From Aquabacter spiritensis (GTDB lineage Bacteria; Pseudomonadota; Alphaproteobacteria; Rhizobiales; Xanthobacteraceae): a DNA stretch of 64,000 nucleotides. A program made the translations under genes and the position numbers. Below the pieces are notes generated by a model. That model ran no database searches. It was not told where the DNA came from and saw only the letters and a list, made by a program, of their open reading frames with translations. The stretch covers positions 124,001 through 188,000 of the forward strand of contig NZ_SMAI01000004.1 of NCBI RefSeq assembly GCF_004346185.1. Direction: 5' to 3'. Below are positions 53,870-61,566 of this stretch, piece by piece; positions within the stretch are counted from its first letter, which is position 1, and every line of letters begins with the position of its first letter.

Positions 53870-54974
53870 CCTCCACCGCCTGGCCGCGCCAGACATAGCG
53901 GCGCCGGAACCAGGCGAGGATCCAGATCGCCGCCATCATGACGTCGCGGACGGCGCAGGCGAACGGATAACGCCAGCCCGCCGGCCAGCCCGCGGCGGCG
54001 GCGAGCGCCGTCTCGGTCCCGTACCAGAGCGCAAGGAGGCCGAGCCCGGCCGGCAGCAGCGGCCAGGACAGGCTCTCCGCCGCGACCAAGGCGGCCGCGA
54101 GCGCGGCGAAGACCGGCAGGAAGACCTCGGCGGCGAACACCAGCGGATAGGTTCTGCGCCGCACCAGCGCCCAGCGCAGGGTGCGGTTCCACACCTCGAT
54201 CGCGCCGCGCGGACCGAGCGGCTGCGCGATCGGGCGCCGGCAGAGCCGCACCCCGAGGCCGGCGCTCCGCACCAGCTTGGTGATCGCGGCATCCTCCGCC
54301 GTCTCGCGATAGAACCCCTCGATCCCGCCATGGGCGTCGAGAAAACTGCGGCGGAAGGCCAGCAGCTTGCCATGGGCGAAGCCGCCGCCCAGTTCGTCCC
54401 CGGCGAGCTGCCAGCGCGCGAAGCACGAATTGAGCAGCGCGCATTCGACCTCCGCCCAGAAGCCGGCGGGTCGAGTGCCGAGGGGCGGGGAGGAGACGAG
54501 GCCGGTTCGCCCGTCCCACACCGCCAGCAGCCGTGCGATCAGGTCCGGCGGCACCTCGACATTGCCGTCGATCATCACGACGAGATCGGCCGTGGCGGCC
54601 GCAAGGCCCTGTTCCACCGCATCCATCTTGGGATTGTCGGAGACGCGCGTGCGGCCGGTGAGGAGGCGGGCCGTGCAGTCCGGCCGCGCGGCCAGTGCGG
54701 CCCGGATCTGCGCCGCAGCGGGATCCTCCGGCGCAAAGGCGCAATAGAGGATTTCGGCGTTTGTCCCGGTGAGGTCGAGGGCAGAGAGGGCACTGCGGGT
54801 TTCGAACGGCGTGAGGCCGACGACGGGGATGACCAGCGTGACCGGCTCCGCGGGCGCGTCCGCGGGGAAGGCCGGCGCGCTGCGCACCCGCCGCAGCGTC
54901 GCGAGCGCGGTGCCGAGATGGAGCAAGAGAAGGAGCGCGAGCAGCCCCGCCGCGATCCCGCCCGTCACGTCCAT
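53835..54974 (-). CDS. Glycosyltransferase of the GT21/ceramide glucosyltransferase type
   Basis: A 379-residue membrane glycosyltransferase. One helix at the N-terminus (GIAAGLLALLLLLHLGTALATL) and two to three at the C-terminus flank a GT-A domain. GT21 landmarks are present: NPKMDAVEQGL (about 114-124), LVVMIDGNVEV (D136), ETAEDAAITK (D228) and the RxxRW motif as RTLRW (264-268). Family members transfer glucose or related sugars to ceramide or other lipid acceptors, and HpnI of hopanoid synthesis is a relative. Position next to the SPT-like/GNAT genes favours a ceramide-type acceptor. The last 12 codons overlap the GNAT gene on the other strand. Confidence 0.84.
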   Translation of the reverse strand: MDVTGGIAAGLLALLLLLHLGTALATLRRVRSAPAFPADAPAEPVTLVIPVVGLTPFETRSALSALDLTGTNAEILYCAFAPEDPAAAQIRAALAARPDCTARLLTGRTRVSDNPKMDAVEQGLAAATADLVVMIDGNVEVPPDLIARLLAVWDGRTGLVSSPPLGTRPAGFWAEVECALLNSCFARWQLAGDELGGGFAHGKLLAFRRSFLDAHGGIEGFYRETAEDAAITKLVRSAGLGVRLCRRPIAQPLGPRGAIEVWNRTLRWALVRRRTYPLVFAAEVFLPVFAALAAALVAAESLSWPLLPAGLGLLALWYGTETALAAAAGWPAGWRYPFACAVRDVMMAAIWILAWFRRRYVWRGQAVEVRSDRDNSGSA

Positions 54975-55083
54975 CGCGCGCTCCCCTCCGAACCCGGAGA
55001 CCGCTCAGCGTGCGACCGGCGCGCGGGCCGACGCCGCGCGGCGCGGGCGGACGGCGGATCGCACGCCTCCGTCGTCCTCGGCA

Positions 55084-55521
55084 TCAGGCTTGATCGAGCC
55101 GCTTGGAAAAGACGATCCGCGGCTCGTCGAGATAGCCGAGGGCGGCGTAGAAGCCGCGCACCCCGGCGTTCTCGGGGCGCACCATGAGCATCAGCTTGGG
55201 CACGCCGCGGGCCGCCAGCCAGTCCTCGGCGGCGGTGGCGAGCCGGCGGCCGAGGCCGCGGCGCAGCAGATCGGGCCGCACGGCGAGGTAATAGATCCAG
55301 CCGCGATGCCCGTCATGGCCGACCATCACCGAGCCGGCGAGGCCGCTCTGGTCGCGCAGGACCAGGATCGAGGAATGCGGACCGCGCCGGGCCAAGGCGA
55401 TGTCGGCGCGCGGATCGTTCCAGGGCCGCACCAGTCCGGCGGCGTGCCAGAGCGCGATCAGTCCTTCGGCATCGTCGTCGCGCATATGGCCGAGGGCGGG
55501 TTCGGCATGTCCGGTCTCCAT
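55084..55521 (-). CDS. GNAT family N-acetyltransferase (YpeA-like)
   Basis: A 145-residue acetyltransferase. The acetyl-CoA binding motif A is LAVRPDLLRRGLGRRLATAAEDWL and the C-terminal PENAGVRGFYAALGYLDE is a GNAT signature. It resembles E. coli YpeA. The substrate is unknown. The ATG at 55521 has GGAGG seven bases before it. It follows the tsaC gene with one base between, so both form a leftward unit. Confidence 0.9.
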   Translation of the reverse strand: METGHAEPALGHMRDDDAEGLIALWHAAGLVRPWNDPRADIALARRGPHSSILVLRDQSGLAGSVMVGHDGHRGWIYYLAVRPDLLRRGLGRRLATAAEDWLAARGVPKLMLMVRPENAGVRGFYAALGYLDEPRIVFSKRLDQA

Positions 55522-55522
55522 C

Positions 55523-56557
55523 TCAGCCTCCTTCGATTTCGGTGGAACGTGGGGCGGCGGCGCGCCGGAGGCGGTCGGCGATCGCCTCGCCGAGCCCGGC
55601 CTGCGGCAAGGGGACGACGGCGATGCCGCGCGCGCCCGCGGCATCGAGCCGGCGCAGCGCGCCGTAGAGATTGGCCGCCGCCTCGACCGGATCTCCGGCC
55701 GGGCTGAGGTCGAACACCGCCATCGCCGCGTCCGCACCCGGCGGAGCGGCGCCGGCAAAGGTCAGCAGGGCCTCGTCCGGTGCCACCGTCTCTGCATCGA
55801 GGCGCACACGCGCGCGCGGCGCATAATGCGAGGCGAGCCGGCCCGGCGCCAGCGGCCGCGCCGCGTCGCCCGACGCCGCGTCCGCGACCGCATGGCCGAG
55901 GATCCGGGCAATGTCCGCCCGCGCGAGCCCGCCGGGCCGCAGCAGGGCCGGCACCGCACCGGTGCAGTCGAGGATGGTGGATTCGACGCCGACTTCGGTC
56001 GGCCCGGCATCGAGCACCGCATCGATGCGCCCGCCGAGGTCCTGCATGACATGGGCGGCTTCGGTCGGCGAGACGTGGCCGGAGCGGTTGGCGCTGGGGG
56101 CGACGATGGGCCGGCCGGCGGCGCGGAGCAGATCGAGGGCGACCGGATGGGCGGGCACCCGCACCGCCAATGTGCCGAGCCCGGCGCGGGCGAGGTCGCA
56201 CATCGCCACCGGGTCGCGGAGCGGCAGGACCAAAGTGAGCGGTCCCGGCCAGAAGGCGGCGGCGAGCCGTTCCGCCGCGTCGGACAGATGGCCGAGCGCA
56301 GCGGCGGCGGCGGTGTCCGGGACATGGGCGATCAGCGGATTGAAAGCCGGACGGCCCTTGGCGGCATAGAGCGCGGCGACCGCGCGCGGATCGCCGGCAT
56401 CGGCGCCGAGGCCGTAGACCGTCTCGGTCGGGAAGGCGACGAGACCGCCGCGGAACAGAAGCCCGGCCGCCTCCCGCACCGCCGCCGCGCGGCCGGCGCC
56501 GGACGCATCCAGGAGGCGGGTCGTGCGGGTCAGGCTGTCGGTCGGGCTGAGCGGCAT
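55523..56557 (-). CDS. tsaC: L-threonylcarbamoyladenylate synthase (Sua5/YwlC type)
   Basis: Makes threonylcarbamoyl-AMP from threonine, bicarbonate and ATP for the t6A37 modification of tRNAs decoding ANN. The 344-residue protein has the YrdC domain (AAGLLFRGGLVAFPTETVYGLGADA, KGRPAFNPLIAHV, WPGPLTLVL, RVPAHPVALDLLRA, PIVAPSANRSGHVSPTEA) and the longer Sua5 C-terminal domain (about 215-344), hence the Sua5-type length. Followed at one base by the GNAT gene and preceded by the divergent acyl-CoA dehydrogenase. Confidence 0.93.
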   Translation of the reverse strand: MPLSPTDSLTRTTRLLDASGAGRAAAVREAAGLLFRGGLVAFPTETVYGLGADAGDPRAVAALYAAKGRPAFNPLIAHVPDTAAAAALGHLSDAAERLAAAFWPGPLTLVLPLRDPVAMCDLARAGLGTLAVRVPAHPVALDLLRAAGRPIVAPSANRSGHVSPTEAAHVMQDLGGRIDAVLDAGPTEVGVESTILDCTGAVPALLRPGGLARADIARILGHAVADAASGDAARPLAPGRLASHYAPRARVRLDAETVAPDEALLTFAGAAPPGADAAMAVFDLSPAGDPVEAAANLYGALRRLDAAGARGIAVVPLPQAGLGEAIADRLRRAAAPRSTEIEGG

Positions 56558-56685
56558 GGGACCTTTCCGGGCGGGGGCTTGACGAATGAGGCCCCCCGCA
56601 TCGAACTGAGGCCCCGCCGGCCGCTTCGATTACGGCCGGAGGCGGGCCGAGGTCAATGCCGCGCAGGCCGGCGAGGGAGGGATTG

Positions 56686-58476
56686 ATGAGCTATCGCGCG
56701 CCGGTCGAGGAAATCGGCTTCTTCCTCAGGCACTGCACCAGCCTGCCGCAGGCCATGGCGGAGGGCCGGTCGGACCTGTCCTTCGATCTCGTGGACAGCA
56801 TCCTGGAAGAGGCGGGGCGGTTCGCGGCCGAAAGGATCGCGCCGCTCGACCGGGTCGGCGACACCGTCGGCAACCGGCTCGCGGAGGGCGCGGTGACAAC
56901 GGCGCCCGGCTGGCGGGCGGCCTATGCCGCCTGGACCGGCGCCGGCTGGAACGGGGTGGCGGCGGGGGAAGCGTTCGGCGGTCAGGCCCTGCCGTGCGTC
57001 GTCACCTCGGCGCTGACCGAATTCTGGAACGCCGCCTCGCCGGCCTTTGCGCTCGGCCCGGTCCTCACCATGGGGGCGATCGAGGCGCTGACCCGCCATG
57101 GCGCGCCGCCGCTCCAGGAGGCGTTCCTGCCGCACCTCGTCAGCGGCCGTTGGACCGGAACGATGAACCTGACCGAGCCGCAGGCCGGCTCCGACCTCGC
57201 CGCGCTGCGCACGCGCGCCGAGCGCCAGGCCGACGGCAGCTACCGCATCTTCGGCACCAAGATCTTCATTTCCTATGGCGAGCACGACCTCGCCGAGAAC
57301 ATCGTCCATCTGGTGCTCGCGCGCCTGCCGGACGCGCCCGCCGGCACGCGCGGCATCTCGCTGTTCGCGGTTCCCAAGATCCTCCTCGCCGGCGACGGCA
57401 CGCTCGGTGCGCGCAACGACGTCAAGGCGATCGGCCTGGAGCACAAGCTCGGCCTGCACGGCTCGCCGACCTGCACCATGACGTTCGGCGAAGCCGGCGA
57501 GGGCGCGGTCGGCTATCTTGTGGGCGAGGAGAATCGCGGCCTCGCCTGCATGTTCACCATGATGAACAATGCCCGCCTCGCGGTCGGCATTCAGGGCGTG
57601 GCGGTGGCGGAGCGGGCGACCCAGCGGGCGCTCGCCTTCGCGCGGGAGCGGCGCCAGGGTCGCGCGGCGGGCGCGGCGCCGGGCGAGATGAGCCCGATCA
57701 TCGCCCATCCCGACGTGCGCCGCATGCTCCTGACCATGCGCGCCGAAACCGCAGCCGCCCGCGCCCTCTGCCTGCGCACCGCCGACGCCCTCGACCGCGC
57801 GGAGCGTCACGCCGACCCGATCCTGCGCGCCGCGGCGCACGCCGAGGCGAGCCTGTTGACGCCGATCGCCAAGGCGTTCGCCACCGATGCCGGCATCAAG
57901 GTCGCTTCGCTCGGCATCCAGGTGCATGGCGGCATGGGCTATATCGAGGAGACCGGGGCGGCCCAGCATCTGCGCGACGCCCGCATCTTCGCCATCTATG
58001 AGGGGACCAACGGCATCCAGGCGATCGACCTCGTCCTGCGCAAAGTGCCGCTCGCCGGGGGCACGGTCGCCGAGGGGCTGATCGCCGATTGTCGCGCGGC
58101 GGCGGCGGACGTCCTGGCGCTCAACGCGGTCGAGTTCGGCCAGACCGGCGCGCGCCTTTCCGAGGCCGTGGACGCGCTCGGCCGCGCCACGCGGGCGATG
58201 CTCGACTGGGCCGCCGAGGCGCCGGAAAAGGCGCTGGCCGGTGCGACGCCCTATCTCGCTTTGTTCGCCCGCGCCGCCGGCGGCGCGGCTCTGGTGCGGA
58301 CCGCGCTCGCGGCGCACGGCGCGCTGAATGCCGGCGCCGACGATCCCCGCCTCATGGGGCGGGTGACGTTGGCGCGCTTCTTCGCGGAGAATCTGGCGGT
58401 CGAGGCGGCGGGGCTCGAAGCGGCCGTCCATGGCGGCGGCGCGGTGCTGGAGGCGGATCCCGCTTTGGCGCTGTAG
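56686..58476 (+). CDS. Acyl-CoA dehydrogenase, long form with C-terminal domain
   Basis: A 596-residue FAD enzyme of the FadE/DmdC group. MSYRAPVEEIGFFLRHCTSLPQAM is the typical N-terminal helical start. Then come MNLTEPQAGSDLAALRTRA, the FAD/substrate segment IFGTKIFISYGEHD, VQVHGGMGYIEETGAAQHLRDARIFAIYEGTNGIQAIDLVLRK and the extra acyl-CoA dehydrogenase C-terminal region (about 460-596). Substrate candidates are medium-chain or 3-methylthiopropionyl-CoA; sequence alone does not decide. GGGAGGG lies four bases before the ATG at 56686; an ATG at 56656 adds ten residues. It ends one base before the convergent NrtR gene. Confidence 0.9.
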   Translation: MSYRAPVEEIGFFLRHCTSLPQAMAEGRSDLSFDLVDSILEEAGRFAAERIAPLDRVGDTVGNRLAEGAVTTAPGWRAAYAAWTGAGWNGVAAGEAFGGQALPCVVTSALTEFWNAASPAFALGPVLTMGAIEALTRHGAPPLQEAFLPHLVSGRWTGTMNLTEPQAGSDLAALRTRAERQADGSYRIFGTKIFISYGEHDLAENIVHLVLARLPDAPAGTRGISLFAVPKILLAGDGTLGARNDVKAIGLEHKLGLHGSPTCTMTFGEAGEGAVGYLVGEENRGLACMFTMMNNARLAVGIQGVAVAERATQRALAFARERRQGRAAGAAPGEMSPIIAHPDVRRMLLTMRAETAAARALCLRTADALDRAERHADPILRAAAHAEASLLTPIAKAFATDAGIKVASLGIQVHGGMGYIEETGAAQHLRDARIFAIYEGTNGIQAIDLVLRKVPLAGGTVAEGLIADCRAAAADVLALNAVEFGQTGARLSEAVDALGRATRAMLDWAAEAPEKALAGATPYLALFARAAGGAALVRTALAAHGALNAGADDPRLMGRVTLARFFAENLAVEAAGLEAAVHGGGAVLEADPALAL

Positions 58477-58477
58477 C

Positions 58478-59419
58478 TCAGCCGCGCCGGACCCCGGTGG
58501 GCCGGACGCCAGGAGCGGGGCGCTCGATCAGCACCTCGCGCCGGAACCGGACCAGCCGGGCCGGACGCCCGGTGCCGGTCACGCTGCCCCCGGTCTCCTC
58601 GACCAGCCCCTGGCTCTCCACCAGCCGGCGGAAATTCTGCTTGTGCAGCCGCATGCCCGACAGCGCCTCCACCGCCAGCTGGAGCTGGAGCAAAGTGAAG
58701 GCCGGCGGCATCAGCTCGAACACGACGGGCCGATATTTGATCTTGCCGCGCAGCCGGCCGATCGCCGTGGCGAGGATGCGGCGGTGGTCGAACGCCATCG
58801 CGCGGCCCAGCGCGGGCGCGGCGCCGTCCTCTACCGCCTCCTGCACGAGGCCGGCCTCATAGAGCAGTTCGTAGCGCTCCAGCACCCGCTCGTCGTTCCA
58901 GGTCAGGCCCTCCCCGAAGGCGAGGCGGCGGCGCTGGCGGCGGATCTCGGCGCTCTTGGCGTCCGGCGCCGCCCGCGTCCAGGCCTCGAGGGCGATGTCG
59001 ACGGCATCGAGGACCGCCGGGCGGCCGGCGCGCCAGTCCTCCCAGGGGAAGCAGCCGTACCAATCGAGCCAGGCGGCCTCGATCTCGCCCGCCGGTCGAG
59101 CCTCGCGCACCAGAGCGAGATAGGCGACCGACAGCGCGCGCGCCCCGGCATCGTGCCGGTCGAGATCGCCGAAAGTGTAGAGCTGCTCGACATAATTGAG
59201 CTTCTGGTTGGTCTGCCGCTCGACCCAGGAGCGTAGCCCCGCCTCCAGCGTCCGATGCGCCGCCTCGAGCGGCCCGGAGGGCAGAGCCGGCCGCTCGCCG
59301 CCATACAGCGCCAGCACGCGCGGCTGCTCCGCCGTCACCGCGACCACCGCCGCGGACAGGTCGATGCTGACGCCGGGCTCGGACCCAAAAGCGGGGAGGC
59401 GGTGAGGAGGATCGGCCAT
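58478..59419 (-). CDS. nrtR: NrtR-type Nudix-related transcriptional regulator
   Basis: A 313-residue protein. Residues about 15-160 have a Nudix-like fold without a complete Nudix box (SIDLSAAVVAVTAEQPRVLALYGG and VEQLYTFGDLDRHDAGARALSVAYLALV). The C-terminal winged helix is KIKYRPVVFELMPPAFTLLQLQLAVEALSGMRLHKQNFRRLVESQGLVEETG, the DNA-binding part of NrtR. NrtR represses NAD synthesis genes and senses ADP-ribose. Alphaproteobacterial members commonly control nadA, nadB and nadC, none of which is in this window. It is the second gene after the upstream SDR gene in the leftward direction, with 189 bases between. Confidence 0.82.
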   Translation of the reverse strand: MADPPHRLPAFGSEPGVSIDLSAAVVAVTAEQPRVLALYGGERPALPSGPLEAAHRTLEAGLRSWVERQTNQKLNYVEQLYTFGDLDRHDAGARALSVAYLALVREARPAGEIEAAWLDWYGCFPWEDWRAGRPAVLDAVDIALEAWTRAAPDAKSAEIRRQRRRLAFGEGLTWNDERVLERYELLYEAGLVQEAVEDGAAPALGRAMAFDHRRILATAIGRLRGKIKYRPVVFELMPPAFTLLQLQLAVEALSGMRLHKQNFRRLVESQGLVEETGGSVTGTGRPARLVRFRREVLIERPAPGVRPTGVRRG

Positions 59420-59608
59420 GGACGCGCACTTCTGTCCGGCGCCGCAGAGGAGCCGGCGGCTCTCTATCGCGCGAAGTCGCGCGCGCTTCAACGGCCGTCT
59501 GCGCCGGCCGCCCGATCCGCCCACCGGCCGCTCGGACCGCCTTCACATCTCGGGGAAATCGGCCATCGGCCGGTCCCCGCGCCGCCGACGTGAGGCCGGG
59601 CGGCGCGC

Positions 59609-60388
59609 TCAGCCGGCTGCCATGTCCTCGAGCGCGGCCAGCGATTCGGGCAGGACCTGCCCGCCGTCCACGACCAGGGTCTGGCCGGTGATGTAGCCGG
59701 CCTCCTCGCTGGCGAGGAACAGCGCCGCATGGGCGATGTCCTCCACGCTGCCGAGCCGCTTCAACGGGATCGAGGATTCCATCTTGCGCAGATAATCCGC
59801 GCCGAGCCCGTCCAGCCCCTCGGTCCGGATATTGCCCGGCAGGACGGCATTGACCGTGATTCCCCAAGGCGCGAGTTCGAGGCAGGCGGTGCGCACGAAG
59901 CCGAGCTGACCGGCCTTGGAGGCGCCGTAATGCGCCCAGCCGGGATAGCCGGTGATCGGCCCGGTGATCGAGGAGGTCACGACGATCCGGCCCCATCGGG
60001 CGGCCTTCATCGCCGGCAGGACGGCGGCGGCCGAGAGGAAGGTGCCCTTCAGATTGGTGCCGATCACGGCGTCGAAATCGGCGCCGGTCATGGCGTCGAG
60101 CCGCGCCGCCGGGAAGATTCCGGCATTGGCGCACAGGATGTCGATCCGGCCATAGCGGTCCAAAGCGGCGGCGGCGAAGGCGGCGCAGGCCTCCGGATCG
60201 GCGACGTCGGCGGCGAAGGCGGAGGCGTTGGGGCCGATCTCGGCGGCCGCCGCCGCGGCTTCTTCCAGCCGGAGCGCGACGATCAGGACATTGAGACCGG
60301 CCGCGCCGAACCGGCGCGCGATGCCGCGCCCGATCCCCTTGCTGCCGCCGGTGACGATGACGGTGCGCCCTGCCAGGGGGGTGAACAT
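59609..60388 (-). CDS. SDR family oxidoreductase
   Basis: A 259-residue classical SDR with TGGSKGIGRGIA cofactor loop, NAG in CANAGIFPAARLD, catalytic Ser in VTSSITGP, Tyr/Lys in HYGASKAGQLGFVRT and the C-terminal SEEAGYITGQTLVVDGGQVLPES. It resembles FabG-like or 3-hydroxy acid dehydrogenases. AGGAGGCCCC precedes the ATG at 60388. It is divergent from the kinase gene at 60562, 173 bases apart, which may make it functionally linked to that amino-alcohol pathway. Substrate unknown. Confidence 0.88.
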   Translation of the reverse strand: MFTPLAGRTVIVTGGSKGIGRGIARRFGAAGLNVLIVALRLEEAAAAAAEIGPNASAFAADVADPEACAAFAAAALDRYGRIDILCANAGIFPAARLDAMTGADFDAVIGTNLKGTFLSAAAVLPAMKAARWGRIVVTSSITGPITGYPGWAHYGASKAGQLGFVRTACLELAPWGITVNAVLPGNIRTEGLDGLGADYLRKMESSIPLKRLGSVEDIAHAALFLASEEAGYITGQTLVVDGGQVLPESLAALEDMAAG

Positions 60389-60561
60389 GGGGCCTCCTCG
60401 GCGCCGGTCCGGGGCGCGCGGCGAAAGGATGCGGTGCCGAAATTCCGGTGTAAAGCCTGCAATTCGGGGCCTAACATCGCCGCTAACAGACCATCTAAGC
60501 CCCGACATAACGCCGAGACCGACCGCCGGGCCACCGCGCGGCGCGAGAGGAGGGCCGGGCC

Positions 60562-61566
60562 ATGTACGACGCGGCGTTTCTGGAGCGGCTGGCCGACGGG
60601 CTGCGGCGGGCGCTGCCGCGCTGGGACCTCCCGGCCGACGCGCGGCTCGACCTCCTCACGGTCTCGGAGAATGCCACCTTCCGCGCCGCCGGCCCCGGCG
60701 GGGCGGATCTGGTGTTCCGGGTCCACCGCCCCGGCTATCACAGCCGCGCCGAGATCGCCTCCGAACTCGCCTGGATCGCCGCGCTCCGCGCCGAGGAGAT
60801 CGTGCCGACGCCGCGGCCGGTGCCGCTGCGCGACGGCAGCCTGATCGCCGACATCGACGATGCCGGCATTCCCCGCCAGGTGGTGGCGTTCGAGTTCGTC
60901 GCCGGCCGGGAGCCGGACGAGCGCGACGATCTCGTCGCCTGGTTCGAGGTGCTGGGCGCGATCCATGCCCGGCTGCACCAGCATGCCCGGACCTGGGCCC
61001 GACCGGCGGGCTTTGCGCGCAAGGTTTGGAATTTCGACACCATGCTCGGCCGCACGCCCTTGTGGGGGGACTGGCGCGCCGCGCTGGGGCTCGACGCCGC
61101 CGGCGCCGCGGTGCTGGCGCGGGCGGTTGCGGCGCTGGCGCACGATCTGCGGGCGGCCGGCACCGGGCCGGACGCCTTCGGCCTCATCCATGCCGACCTG
61201 CGCCTCGCCAACCTCCTGGTGGCGGGCGACCGGCTCGCTTTGATCGATTTCGACGATTGCGGCTTCTCCTGGTTCCTCTACGATTTCGCCGCCGCCGTCT
61301 CGTTCATCGAGCACACGCCGATCGTGCCGGACCTTTGCGCGGCCTGGGTCGCCGGCTATCGCACGCGGCTGCCACTGTCGGACGCCGCGGCGGCGCAACT
61401 GCCGATGTTCGTGATGCTGCGGCGGATCCTCCTCACCGCCTGGATCGCCTCGCACGCCGAGACCCCCACCGCCCAGGGCCTCGGCACCGGCTACACCGCC
61501 GGCACGGTGGAGATGGCCGAGGCCTATCTCGCCCGCCGACCGCAGCCGGTGGAGGCGGGGGGCTGA
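60562..61566 (+). CDS. APH-family small-molecule kinase
   Basis: A 334-residue phosphotransferase of the aminoglycoside/homoserine kinase fold. The catalytic loop is GLIHADLRLANLL (about residue 208-220) and the metal-binding DFD motif LIDFDDCGFSWFLYD (about 228-242). It resembles the hydroxylysine kinase/AGPHD1-type proteins that act ahead of phospho-lyases. The substrate is probably an amino alcohol or hydroxylated amino acid. The TGA overlaps the ATG of the PLP enzyme gene by one base, showing translational coupling. Confidence 0.82.
   Translation: MYDAAFLERLADGLRRALPRWDLPADARLDLLTVSENATFRAAGPGGADLVFRVHRPGYHSRAEIASELAWIAALRAEEIVPTPRPVPLRDGSLIADIDDAGIPRQVVAFEFVAGREPDERDDLVAWFEVLGAIHARLHQHARTWARPAGFARKVWNFDTMLGRTPLWGDWRAALGLDAAGAAVLARAVAALAHDLRAAGTGPDAFGLIHADLRLANLLVAGDRLALIDFDDCGFSWFLYDFAAAVSFIEHTPIVPDLCAAWVAGYRTRLPLSDAAAAQLPMFVMLRRILLTAWIASHAETPTAQGLGTGYTAGTVEMAEAYLARRPQPVEAGG

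Noticed and set aside
60228-61565. Upstream extension of the class III PLP enzyme to 884 codons
   Set aside because: The extension lies in a different frame over the kinase gene and has no homology; the ATG overlapping the kinase stop is the natural start.
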